Source: Antedon mediterranea (Eukaryota > Echinodermata > Crinoidea > Comatulida > Antedonidae). From it: 64,000 nt of DNA. A program made the translations under genes and the position numbers. Under the pieces are notes generated by a model that made no database searches, was not told the origin of the DNA, and saw nothing but the letters and a program-made list of their open reading frames with translations. Each line of letters begins with the position of its first letter. The first letter of the stretch is position 1. The stretch lies in contig NC_092677.1 in the NCBI RefSeq assembly GCF_964355755.1, positions 2,237,001 through 2,301,000 of the forward strand, written 5' to 3'. Below are positions 22,801 to 32,936 of the stretch, in pieces.

Positions 22801-25800
22801 ATATAGGTTCTTACATCTATAATGTAAAAGAAATATCATAATTTGTTTTATTTTGATTTCTGGGAATCATCAATGAAGTAAAAATGTGTTGGAAAATGTA
22901 TGGTATTTCATAAGTGTACATTTTTAGAAATGCAAATTATTAAAATCACGAATTTTTTGTGAAATTTATATTTTTTGTTTGTTTTATAGACGTAAGAACC
23001 TATTAAACATATCTAACAAATTTCAAAAGTTTCTAAATACGATACGTACTTTTTCGCGATGAATTTATTATGTCGCTTCAAACTAGGGTTAGGGTTATAT
23101 AACCTAAAACAGTATCTATTCTTTATCACTGTGTTAACTGTGTCACCAAATTGGTTCTGTAAAACAAGATGATAAACTATGTAACTTGTATTTATTATAT
23201 TATTACATTATATGTATCCTATTCTTTTCATAACGTTTAGATAATAAGATATGTTTAATATAATATTTTGCTATGTAAATAATATCATATAATAAATGTT
23301 TCATTATCATTGTGTTTTACTGTAACCAAATTGGCTATAGTAAAACACAATACTAAATTTGTATGTAAATGTATCATATTATTATATGTTTCCTATTCTT
23401 AATTTGTGTTTTACTGTATCCAGCACAGTGCTAAATATCATTTATCATAGTTAAAATGTTTTACTCTAACCAAATTGGTTATAGTAAAACACAGTGATAA
23501 ATTACTATGTAAATGTCATTTATCATATTATTAAATGTTTCATATTCTTTATCATTGTGCTTTACTCTAATCAAATTGGTTATAGTAAAACACAGTGCTA
23601 AATTTCTATGTGAATGTCATTTATCATGTTATTAAATGTTTCCTATTCTTTATCATTGTGTTTTACTCTAACCAAATTGGTTATAGTAAAACACAGTGCT
23701 AAATTGCTATGTAATGACATTTATCATATTATTAAATGTTTCCTATTCTATATCATTGTGCTTTACCATAACCAAATTGGTTATAGTAAAATATGGTGCT
23801 AAATTGCTATGTAAATAATCATTATTATTAAATGTTTCCTATTCTATATCATTGTGCTACTTTACCATAACCAAATTGGTTATAGTAAAACACAGTGATA
23901 AATTGCTATGTAAATGTCATTTATCATATTATTAAATGTTTCCTATTCTTTATCATTATGTTTTACTTTAACCAAATTGGTTATAGTAAAACACAGTGCT
24001 AAATTGCTATGTAAATGTCATTTATCATATTATTAAATGTTTCCTATTCTATATCATTGTGTTTTACCATAACCAAATTGGTTATAGTAAAACACAGTGA
24101 TAAATTGCTATGTAAATGTCATTTATCATATTATTAAATGTTTCCTATTCTATATCATTGTGTTTTACTATAACCAAATTGGTTGTAGTAAAACACAGTG
24201 CTAAATTGCTATGTAAATAATCATTATTATTAAATATTTCCTATTCTTTATCATTGTGTTTTACTCTAACCAAATTGGTTATAGTAAAACACAGTGCTAA
24301 ATTGCTATGTAAATGTCATATATCATATTATTAAATTCCTATTCTTTATCATTCTACTTTACTTTAACCAAATTGGTTATAGTAAAACACAGTGCTAAAT
24401 TGCTATGTAAATGTCATTTATCATATTATTAAGTGTTTCCTATTCTTTATCATTGTGTTTTACTTTAACCAAATTGGTTATAGTAAAACACAGTGCTAAA
24501 TTGCTATGTAAATGTCATTTATCAAATTATTAAATGTTTCCTATTCTATATCATTGTGTTTTACTCTAACTAAATTGGTTATAGTAAAACACAGTGCTAA
24601 ATTGCTATGTGAATGTCATATATCATATTATTAAATGTTTCCTATTCTTTATCATTGTGTTTTACTATAACCAAATTGGTTATAGTAAAACACAGTGCTA
24701 AATTGCTATGTAAATAATTATTATTAAATGTTTCCTATTCTTTATCATTGTGTTTTACTCTAACCAAATTGGTTATAGTAAAACACAGTGCTAAATTGCT
24801 ATGTGAATGTCATATATCATATTATTAAATGTTTCCTATTCTTTATCATTGTGTTTTACTATAACCAAATTGGTTATAGTAAAACACAGTGCTAAATTGC
24901 TATGTAAATAATTATTATTAAATGTTTCCTATTCTTTATCATTGTGTTTTACTCTAACCAAATTGGTTATAGTAAAACACAGTGATAAATTGCTATGTAA
25001 ATGTCATTTATCATATTATTAAATGTTTCCTATTCTATATCATTGTGTTTTACTATAACCAAATTGGTTATAGTAAAACACAGTGCTAAATTGCTATGTA
25101 AATAATCATTATTATTAAATATTTCCTATTCTTTATCATTGTGTTTTACTCTAACCAAATTGGTTATAGTAAAACACAGCGCTAAATTGCTATGTAAATG
25201 TCATATATCAAATTATTAAATTCCTATTCTTTATCATTCTGCTTTACTTTAACCAAATTGGTTATAGTAAAACACAGTGCTAAATTGCTATGTAAATGTC
25301 ATTTATCATATTATTAAGTGTTTCCTATTCTTTATCATTGTGTTTTACTTTAACCAAATTGGTTATAGTAAAACACAGTGCTAAATTGCCATGTAAATGT
25401 CATTTATCAAATTATTAAATGTTTCCTATTCTATATCATTGTGTTTTACTCTAACTAAATTGGTTATAGTAAAACACAGTGCTAAATTGCTATGTGAATG
25501 TCATATATCATATTATTAAATGTTTCCTATTCTTTATCATTGTGTTTTACTATAACCAAATTGGTTATAGTAAAACACAGTGCTAAATTGCTATGTAAAT
25601 AATTATTATTAAATGTTTCCTATTCTTTATCATTGTGTTTTACTCTAACCAAATTGGTTATAGTAAAACACAGTGATAAATTGCTATGTAAATGTCATTT
25701 ATCATATTATTAAATGTTTCCTATTCTATATCATTGTGTTTTACTATAACCAAATTGGTTATAGTAAAACACAGTGCTAAATTGCTATGTAAATAATAAT

Positions 25801-28800
25801 TATTATTAAATGTTTCCTATTCTTTATCATTGTGTTTTACTCTAACCAAATTGGTTATAGTAAAACACAGTGCTAAATTGCTATGTAAATGTCATATATC
25901 ATATTATTAAATTCCTATTCTTTATCATTCTGCTTTACTTTAACCAAATTGGTTATAGTAAAACACAGTGCTAAATTGCTATGTAAATGTCATTTATCAT
26001 ATTATTAAGTGTTTCCTATTCTTTATCATTGTGTTTTACTTTAACCAAATTGGTTTTAGTAAAACACAGTGCTAAATTGCTATGTAAATGTCATTTATCA
26101 AATTATTAAATGTTTCCTATTCTATATCATTGTGTTTTACTCTAACCAAATTGGTTATAGTAAAACACAGTGCTAAATTGCTATGTGAATGTCATATATC
26201 ATATTATTAAATGTTTCCTATTCTTTATCATTGTGTTTTACTCTAACCAAATTGGTTATAGTAAAACACAGTGCTAAATTGCTATGTAAATGTCATATAT
26301 CATATTATTAAATTCCTATTCTTTATCATTCTGCTTTACTTTAACCAAATTGTTTATAGTAAAACACAGTGCTAAATTGCTATGTAAATGTCATTTATCA
26401 TATTATTAAATGTTGCCTATTCTATATCATTGTGTTTTACTCTAACCAAATTGGTTATAGTAAAACACAGTGATAAATTGCTATGTAATGACATTTATCA
26501 TATTATTAAATGTTTCCTATTCTTTATCATTGTGTTTTACTCTAACCAAATTGGTTATTGTAAAACACAGTATATTTTACCTCAACAACATCGCCGCAAA
26601 ATTGTTTATACGTTTATTTTGATTGGCTAACTAAAGTACGGTCTAATGAATATTGATATCAGAAGATTCCCTAGCTTAGTGAAAAAATTTTATTACCAAA
26701 AATATGCTGATTACGTCATTACCGGAAGTTGTAGTCTAGCATGATGCAGACGCAATTGATTATGTACGTTTGTTAAACATATAAAAAGCTGTAAATTACC
26801 ACAAAACGACAATAGGAAAGAATTCAAAGAAATGCCCTACGTGTTCAAAATCATTGTTTTAATATAGTCTGTATGTATAACTAACAATTGACCTTGTGGA
26901 AGAGCGTATAAATTTAATTTAAAGTAAAACATGATTTACTCGCCAATTTGGTATTGGATATATAGCTCCTTTGTTTGTTGGTGCCTGACCTTTCGTCGCC
27001 TTGTAAATTGTAGGCCTACAGCCTTCTAATTAAGGTGTTTTACAGATTGCCGATGACGGCAAATTAATTGCTATACCTGTATAATATATGCACAATATAC
27101 TGTACATAGCATGTATTGCATAAATATGCTATAAAGGAAGATAATAATCTGTAACTTAACATTCGCCGCCATATCATCGCTAGACAAAAACAATAACAAT
27201 AAAGGGCGCCCTCAATAATTATTTTGTCAGAGACTTTTTATTGGCCGAATATGCCCGACTCCTTTCTCACAGAAAGCCGGTATATACCGGTTATATTTCC
27301 GGCACGATAGTCCGATGAGAATGGGTATATGCCGGTAACGATACCGGCACGACGCCAGCACTGTACCGGTATATTGCAGGCACATCTGTGAGAAAGGGGC
27401 TTAAGAGTAAGACTAAGTAAGAGGAATATTATTTAGATCAGGTATACCCCTACAGTACATGTAATATGATGATGAATTTGTCGATTTTCATTCCTAAAAG
27501 TTCCTGCAAAAACCATGTACAGTATCAACAGTAATATTTTTGTTGCATTGACATTGACAAAATATGATAAAATTGAACGTAATTTTCACCAATAAATGCA
27601 TTAAATATACGCAATTTATTGAGTTTTTAGCCCTCTATTATGATTGCTCTTTTGGCGCTCCATAGAAACAACAACATTGAACATGGAGTATGCGAAATTC
27701 ACGAACCGATGTGCGAGAAACACGTCTGTAAATTCATCAATTTAAAGGATTTATTTTTTACTTTTTGTGTGATCTCCTTCGTAAAAATATTTTTGAGGCC
27801 TAATTCTAAGGTTTGGTACTCACGATAAAGTTACTTAACCAATTTTGAGTCGAAATAAACGACAGGTGCGAAACGGAACTAAGCAGCAGCAGTACTCTAC
27901 TACTACTTAGAGTAGTAGGGCTAGGTAGGCCTAGCCTATTACCTAGTAGTAGTAGTCCCAGCCAGGCCGTCTTCTGTCAGTCTTCTATTTAGTAGGCCTA
28001 TATGCTAGAGAAAGGCTTTTAGGCCTAGCTAGGCTAGTACTAGTAGTATAGTAGTAGTATCACGGGGATATGACCGGTTGGGCCGCCCAGTGCGTCTTTT
28101 ACGACATTTCGCGTAGTGATAGAGTGGTGTCCTAGTACATAAGTTCATGGTCTTTAGGTTTATTGTGTCATGAAAATAAATAATAATTACATACTACAAT
28201 TTTGTTGGTTTGAACCGCCATACACAGCAAAGGAAAGTAGTCATATTTAATAATTTAATTGTTTTTAATCTTTCAAGGTAAAAATGCACTCCATAATATT
28301 TTTCTCGTGTGTATGCCTACCACGTAAAATCACGTTGTTTCTCATGACTAATAGAGTATTGATATTCTTCGAATAAATAGTTATTATTTTTTATTTACTA
28401 TCTTTTAATATCATATTTTATTGAATTTTACAATGTTAATACACAAAATATTTTACTAAAAAACGGTGATTTTATGCAATTATTTTACCGAAAAATGGAG
28501 TTGGCCTTGTTCATACAACTGCCGCCGTCTGAGGGGGCAACATGTTTACGTAATTTTTGGCTAAAAACGATCATTTTCGGTCATGTTTTAGGCCTTATAT
28601 TTTGGAATCTACCAAGTCAGATATTCATAATTATTTCTCTTTAATTATAATATTTAATAATATATACTAAAAACCGTGATATATAAACTTTGGAATATAC
28701 ATCGTTATATCTAATAAGTAATATAAATAGAACTTCTATTAAATAGAAACGAGCACCGGCGAAAGTAAGCATTTGGCGTTTCATAGAAAATAACGTTTTT

Positions 28801-30436
28801 CTGGCGGCGGCTCAACTTGTCGGCGGCTCAACTTGGCCTAATCCGTATCACGGATACGGGCTTCCTTACTATACTGTAGTGTAGGCTATACATTTTTAGG
28901 CAAAGCGGTACATAAGCTACGCCTTTGTTTGTAGTCATGCATACTCGTCTCTCAGTCTCATAATAATTTAATGTGTGATTTGCATATTTTGAACCAAAAA
29001 CTATAAATTTCTAACAAGAAAAGACGCAATGAATACATCATATCAGTACTTCTTTAATTTTTCGCAAATGTATCAAATTATGTGAGTACTGTACAGTTGT
29101 GAGTAAATTACGCATTTAACATGAATTTAGGCGTTAATAACCGATGGCCGCAATGGCCAGCTCGGTGCTAGGCGTTGATAACCGATGGCCGCAATGGCCA
29201 GCTCGGTGCTAGGCGTTGATAACCGATGGCCGCAATGGCCGGCTCGGTGCTAGGCGTTGATAACCGATGGCCGCAATAGCCGGCTCGGTGCTAGGCGTTG
29301 ATAACCGATGGCCGCAATGGCCGGCTCGGTGCTAGGCGTTGATAACCGATAGCCGCAATGGCCGGCTCGGTGCTAGGCGTTGATAACCGATGGCCGCAAT
29401 GGCCGGCTCGGTGCTAGGCGTTGATAACCGATAGCCGCAATGGCCGGCTCGGTGCTAGGCGTTGATAACCGATGGCCGCAATGTCCGGCTCGGTGCTAGA
29501 TTACCTGTTGCATCCATATAGTTACAGTTATGAGTTTGTTAAATGTATTAAAATATTATTATTTTCATTTTAACAGAGGTGAATTTATCAGGCAAACCTC
29601 AAGAAAATGACTTAAGTAAGTTGTGCATATTTTGACAAAACTTGTATGAGCAGCAGTTGTTATATTATTATTACCTTGGCCTTTTTGGATTTTGCCCGTC
29701 TTAATTTAATCAAATTATTGTTAATGTCAGTATGTTGATTGATTGATTATATGTCATTTTCAATATTTTCACAATTTGAACACAAATAGTTGAAAACAAT
29801 TTCATAATATAGTTTTAAAAATAATTGACATTATTTCACTTTACCAAGAATTAGAAGCACATCTTAACAAAGCTCATCAAGAAACAATTTACGAAGAAAG
29901 CAAGAAACTCACAAACCAGGTACGCCACCACCGCCATAATATTTCATAACCATTGCTATTTGGTTAATACATTATTAATTAATATTGATACAAATAAAGC
30001 TCTGTTTACACTGTCAAACTAGTGTGATGTGCCCAAATATGGTAGTGATATGCCCAAATATAGTAGTAATATGACATCACCATGTCCATATATGGGCACA
30101 TCCCATTTTTTGTCACATAAAGTTTGATAGTATAGATTGAAGGTATTGGATTAAAAGTACTGTACTTATTCTAATTTTAAGTAGACTTTTAATAATAATA
30201 ATAATTGGTTGTTTTTTTTTTTGTAGGCTTTAATGCGTGACGCAAATCTTGCACTATTACAAAAAAGGAAAAAAGAAAGGATTTCAAAGGAAACATTATC
30301 AAAACAAAAAAGATATTACCACCAGGATGTTATGGGTGCAGTTATTAACGACGATGAATTTATTGATGAAGATGAAGATGTCGCTGAAACGAGTATGAAG
30401 GCACTTGATGCTTTTGAAAAGGCTAAGAATTTGTAA
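16621..30436 (+). CDS. HOATZ: Cilia- and flagella-associated protein HOATZ-like (complete, 4 exons)
   Basis: HOATZ (human C11orf88) is a small protein of motile cilia and flagella; loss in mouse is reported to cause hydrocephalus and male infertility. Exons 16621-16804, 29577-29615, 29849-29919 and 30227-30436 join in phase (504 nt, 167 aa). Two blocks support the call. Near residues 14-52, [18 protein letters not shown] followed by [17 protein letters not shown] parallels human FAGSSEQDANLAKQFW...SQLV...SQRLPVA. In the C-terminal half, [16 protein letters not shown] parallels LLRKQREERISKELIS. The acidic tail ([14 protein letters not shown]) is typical of the family. The chosen ATG has a good Kozak context (caagATGG); the frame stays open upstream, but that part does not look coding. 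Intron 1 (12.8 kb) contains a giant inverted repeat. The gene lies 1.35 kb downstream of RPB8 on the same strand. The homology is recalled, not searched. Confidence 0.85.
16995..17025. repeat. Palindromic micro-insertion with 7 bp direct repeats; empty site known
   Basis: CATGGAGTAACTCCATG (17002-17018) lies between two copies of ATTTTAC. The matching place in the right arm of the giant inverted repeat (around 27728-27740) reads straight through without the palindrome and with a single copy of the flank. Confidence 0.8.
17272..17655 (+). mobile_element. Transposon fragment with a Harbinger-like ORF1 start
   Basis: A terminal-repeat-like sequence, AAGCCCCTTTCTCACAG, begins at 17272. At 17567 an ATG opens [20 protein letters not shown] then ICSII, which stops at 17655. 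The W..(E)..ELL.I.G.E.I pattern resembles the Myb/SANT-like DNA-binding protein of PIF/Harbinger elements. Only about 29 residues remain. Family assignment is tentative. Confidence 0.35.
17915..19440. repeat. Satellite array, ~101 bp monomer, left orientation (about 14 copies)
   Basis: The monomer contains CAATTTAGCACTGTGTTTTA, CTATAACCAATTTGGTTAGA and GTAAAACACAATGATAAAGA. The part GTGTTTTACT...AGTAAAACAC around ACCAATTTGGT is a near-perfect dyad. A five-monomer higher-order unit of ~505 bp is suggested by variant copies (AACCAATCAGATTAGAG) recurring at about 18330 and 18835. Confidence 0.92.
19800..20100. repeat. 15 bp minisatellite (GATGAAAATTGCGTC), left inverted copy
   Basis: Irregular copies of GATGAAAATTGCGTC. 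The outer flank (GGAATGCCAGTTTAGGCGAT) is mirrored, inverted, at about 20740-20775 (ATCGCC...GGCGTTCC). The open frames here on either strand are repeat artefacts. Confidence 0.85.
20500..20775. repeat. 15 bp minisatellite, right inverted copy (CATCGACGCAATTTT)
   Basis: Reverse-orientation partner of 19800-20100, with about 14 units alternating CATCGATGCAGTTTT and CATCGACGCAATTTT. Together they form a nested palindrome about 1 kb long inside the giant inverted repeat. Confidence 0.85.
21017..21057. repeat. Perfect 20 bp inverted repeat with 1 nt spacer
   Basis: Arm AATCATGGACCTATAAATTA (21017-21036), one C, then the exact complement (21038-21057). It lies in the spacer of the giant inverted repeat. 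Confidence 0.95.
22005..23200. repeat. Two tandem ~625 bp palindromic modules
   Basis: Each module runs inward from ACCCTAACCCTAGTTTGAAG, through ACGTATCGTCTT and TAGGTTCTTACATCTATAAT, and returns inverted (GACGTAAGAACCTATT, GATACGTA, CTTCAAACTAGGGTTAG). A degenerate half module lies at about 21420-21720. Confidence 0.85.
23290..26575. repeat. Satellite array, ~95-101 bp monomer, right orientation (about 33 copies)
   Basis: Reverse complement of the left array: TCTAACCAAATTGGTTATAG, AAAACACAGTGCTAAATTGC, ATGTAAATGTCATTTATCAT. Short variant units (AAATAATTATTATTAAATG) and a variant with TTCTGCTTTACTTTAACC recur at intervals of roughly 400-890 bp, showing higher-order amplification. Confidence 0.93.
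27255..27404. mobile_element. MITE with ends TCCTTTCTCACAG / CTGTGAGAAAGGGG
   Basis: About 150 bp with inverted ends (CTCCTTTCTCACAG and CTGTGAGAAAGGGGC). The core is built from GCCGGTATATACCGG-type palindromes. The end matches AAGCCCCTTTCTCACAG at 17272 in the left arm. Confidence 0.6.
27885..29130. other. Distal part of HOATZ intron 1
   Basis: No coding sequence seen. AT-rich, with TAGGCCTA-type runs near 27900-28050 and a short direct repeat (CGGCGGCTCAACTTG, twice) at 28805-28835. Confidence 0.5.
29131..29499. repeat. 41 bp GC-rich minisatellite (9 copies)
   Basis: The unit is GATAACCGATGGCCGCAATG followed by GCCGGCTCGGTGCTAGGCGT and T. Copies differ by one or two substitutions. It is GC-rich in an AT-rich region and ends about 78 bp before HOATZ exon 2. 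Confidence 0.95.
29577..29615 (+). CDS. HOATZ: HOATZ exon 2 (39 bp)
   Basis: A 39 bp exon between tttaacag|AGGTG and CTTAA|gtaagt, encoding [13 protein letters not shown]. Its phase fits both neighbours exactly. It begins about 78 bp after a 41 bp GC-rich minisatellite. Confidence 0.75.
29849..29919 (+). CDS. HOATZ: HOATZ exon 3
   Basis: The acceptor is ttaccaag|AATTAG and the donor is AACCAG|gtacgc. It encodes [20 protein letters not shown] then LTNQ, a charged helical stretch. It ends in phase 0. Confidence 0.78.
29998..30135. mobile_element. MITE family A, copy 3
   Basis: The left end is TAAAGCTCTGTTTACACTGT. The core is CCCAAATATGGTAGTGATAT and CATGTCCATATATGGGCACA. The right end is GTTTGATAGTATAG. 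It lies in HOATZ intron 3. Confidence 0.85.
30227..30436 (+). CDS. HOATZ: HOATZ exon 4 (C-terminus and stop)
   Basis: The acceptor is tttttttttgtag|GCTTTAATG. It encodes [20 protein letters not shown], then [14 protein letters not shown] and an acidic end ([14 protein letters not shown]), with TAA at 30434-30436. The basic RKKERISKE block matches the conserved helix of HOATZ. Confidence 0.87.
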   Translation, partial: ALMRDANLALLQKRKKERISKETLSKQKRYYHQDVMGAVINDDEFIDEDEDVAETSMKALDAFEKAKNL

Positions 30437-30602
30437 AACTCTCATCAATGTTGTGTTTTTGTAAAGAAATTAAATGTTTAACATTTTTTTAATGTAAATA
30501 CATATATAATATGATATAGTAACTAGTTATGTCAAAAAAGGTGTATTGAGGTAACATATGGAGAAATTTCCAATCAAATCCATATTGTTTTCTTCCACAT
30601 AA

Positions 30603-30608
30603 AATAAA
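30603..30608 (+). promoter_or_regulatory. Possible polyadenylation signal of HOATZ
   Basis: AATAAA lies about 170 bp after the HOATZ stop. It is the first clear hexamer downstream but sits in very AT-rich sequence. Confidence 0.35.
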
Positions 30609-30719
30609 ATATATATTTTATGTAGGCCTACTGTATCAGTTTTCTATTTGTATGTATACTGTATATTGAAAAGGCCAACAGAGTTTACCAATGGGGATAA
30701 TAAAAGTTTTAATTGAATT

Positions 30720-31253
30720 GAAATGTAAGGTATTTTTTTTGAAAAATAGCAAAATATCGACTGTTTAAATGACGCATTTTTGATAACAAGCGCAGACCAC
30801 TGTACTATTAGTACAGGTATTATTACATAATAATTAAATTTTTCGAAAAAAATCCCTGTACAGTACTATAATAGTACAGGGATTTTTTTTTTAATGTCCA
30901 AACTGCTTACTATACGTCTATAAGATAACGCAATATATACGCATATGTAGCAATATTATTTCATAATAGTTAAATTTTGAAAATTACTTATTTTGGGCAT
31001 TTTTCACAAATTTTCCTGTACAGGTTTTTTTTTCGAAAAATGACCAAAATACCTTGAATTATGTTGTGAGTTAACATGCGCATTTTATTTGTTTCTGCGC
31101 ATTATAATTATAGTATAAGTAGTTATTTTGAAAAATAAAAGGCTCGATGTTTGGTCCTTATTTTGAAATATCACCAGTTGTGTCGAAAAATAAAACCTTT
31201 AAGTCTGTAACCAAATAAGATAACGTTTCTATCTTTATTTTTGCCTTATGCGC
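30720..31253. repeat. Degenerate palindromic satellite modules, left edge
   Basis: Worn copies of the modules of the main array: a large dyad around GTACAGTACTATAATAGTAC at 30845-30895, ACTTATTTTGGGCATTTTTC, and CTATACGTCTATAAG. It follows the HOATZ 3' end. Confidence 0.7.
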
Positions 31254-31505
31254 ATGCGTAACGCTACAAACGTCTAATATTTTATCAATAAAGAGCTTTC
31301 TTAATCACCCGGGTTCAACGGCTCAACGAGTAAAACGTCACCGTGCAGCAGACAGAGACTCAACAACAAAGGTAAGTGGTTCAATTCTCTCACTAATCAT
31401 GTAATTAAGTTCTTCTTTCAGCAAAAACAAAACGCGAAACTCCGAGTCGAAAATAAACGCGAAAAAATACCACGCGAAAAAACAAAACAAAATACATAAA
31501 ATTAA

Positions 31506-31536
<31 letters not shown>

Positions 31537-31575
31537 AATTAAATTAAAGCAAAAAAACGTCTTTTTTGGATTTGA
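31254..31575 (+). repeat. ~325 bp direct repeat, copy 1
   Basis: Starts ATGCGTAACGCTACAAACGT and includes TCACCCGGGTTCAACGGCTC, CAGCAGACAGAGACTCAACA and CTCCGAGTCGAAAATAAACG, then a C21 run. A second copy lies at 39698-40025. It holds an intron-like unit (AAAG|gtaagt at 31372, ttctttcag|CAAAA at 31421). Confidence 0.9.
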
Positions 31576-32055
31576 ACAGATTTATGAGTACATTAATTAA
31601 AGTATATTTATTTCGAAATATACTAAAATATGAGTTTTTAGAAATTCAATTAATAAGCGTATTTATGCGTATATATTGCGGTATCGTAGTCTTTTAGACG
31701 TATAGTAACAATTTATGTCAAAAACTATAATATGGATTGAAATTTTGCCATTTTTTAGCCAATTTGAGGTAACATGCGCAGAAAAATTATGAGATTCTGC
31801 GCATTCCGATTTATATCGTAGTAACATTCGATGATATTATTTTATTGTGGTCTGCGCATGTCAACTTAAGTAAAATATTCACTTTTAAAAATACTATTAT
31901 TATGCACTAATATTGCTGAACAGAATATGCGCATATATTGCAATCTTATAGACGTATAGTAACTATTTATGTCAAAAATTAAAAGGGTCGAAATTTGGCC
32001 ATTATTTGGCCATCCCAATTTTTTGGAAAAAACATTATTTGAAAAGTGCGTTTTT

Positions 32056-32125
32056 TGGCCTTTATTATTATTATTATTATTATTATTATTGGTGTTATTA
32101 TTATTATTATATCAATATTTATAAA
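32056..32125. repeat. (TTA)n microsatellite
   Basis: About 20 TTA units with short interruptions. It lies directly beyond the 3' side of the minus-strand LINE fragment, as expected for a LINE tail. Confidence 0.85.
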
Positions 32126-32171
32126 GCGTCAATTCAAAGACCGAGGTACAAAATCAAAGGCGCTGGGCATG

Positions 32172-32936
32172 TTAGTGGTCGAAAAAATGAGTTTTGAGCA
32201 ATTTTTTAAATAAGGCAACAGAAGAGCAGTGTTTAATTTGTGGGGGGAGTGAATTCCAGAGTGTGGGTGCTGCAAAAGAAAACGATCTATGACCAAAGGT
32301 TTTAGTGGCTATGCGTGGAACAGAGAGTAAAAAATCATCAGATGATCTAAGAGTCCGTCCAGGAACATAAAAGGTGATTAATTGACGGTTGTAAGCAGGT
32401 TTGTTGAAAAGAAGTGCTTTAAAAGTAAAGAGCAAGATTTTAAATTTGATTCGATTGTCAATGGGGAGCCAGTGAAGTTCTCGAAGAACAGGTGAAATGT
32501 GAGAGCGACGGTTAGTGAACGTAATGATACGAGCAGCCGAGTTCTGTAGTCGTTGAAGACGATTAATTTGAAAATTCGGAAGGGCATAGAACAGAGAATT
32601 GCAATAATCAAGACGAGAGGAGATAAAACCATGAATGATAGAGGATGTGGAGCGTATCGAAAGAAAACGTCGAATGTGTGCAATATTGCGAAGATAAGTT
32701 TACTAATTTAGTAATATAACTGATGTGTGCTTGCATGTTTAGAGATTCGTCAAGTTTTATACCAAGATTAGTAACTAATTGAGACGGATGTATGAGTGAT
32801 GAGCCAATAGTAATAAAATGGGGTACTATTTTGGTACGAATATGATTAGTACAGAAAATGATGTATTCAGATTTATTATCATTTAATTTGAGGATATTGG
32901 TTGAGAGAAATTCTCAAGGCGTTCAATAACAATAAA
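32172..32936 (-). pseudogene. LINE (CR1/L2-like) reverse transcriptase, C-terminal fragment, frameshifted
   Basis: On the minus strand, from 32936 downward, the thumb/C-terminal part of a non-LTR reverse transcriptase is readable: ILKLNDNKSEYIIF, LGIKLDESLNMQAHI, then (after a frame change) SSRLDYCNSLFYALPNFQ, RLQNSAARII, LRELHWLPIDNRIKFKILLF. A second frame change precedes the tail TFKALLFNKPAY...RSFSFAAPTLWNSLPPQI, with a stop at 32172. The 5' end and the catalytic motifs are missing. It is inactive and sits between the flanking direct repeat and the satellite array. Confidence 0.85.

Larger units (their letters stand above)
16838..27884. repeat. Giant inverted repeat (foldback structure, ~11 kb)
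   Basis: The outer left arm, from about 16838, begins TAGTTCCGTTTCGCACCTG. The outer right arm, to about 27884, ends in its reverse complement. Continuing inward, both arms share TTTCTATGGAGCGCCAAAAG and AGCAA, GCCCCTTTCTCACAG, and GGCGAGTAAATCATGTTTTA followed by CTTT. Inside them lie satellite arrays in opposite orientation (left 17915-19440, right 23290-26575). The spacer holds further inverted pairs. The whole structure lies within HOATZ intron 1. Confidence 0.85.

Noticed and set aside
22080..23110. Interstitial telomere sequence
   Set aside because: Only two consecutive CCCTAA units at each edge, too few to claim telomeric origin.
32006..32197. Short plus-strand frame with a Tyr run
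   Set aside because: The Tyr run is a (TTA)n microsatellite, and the frame has no other coding sign.
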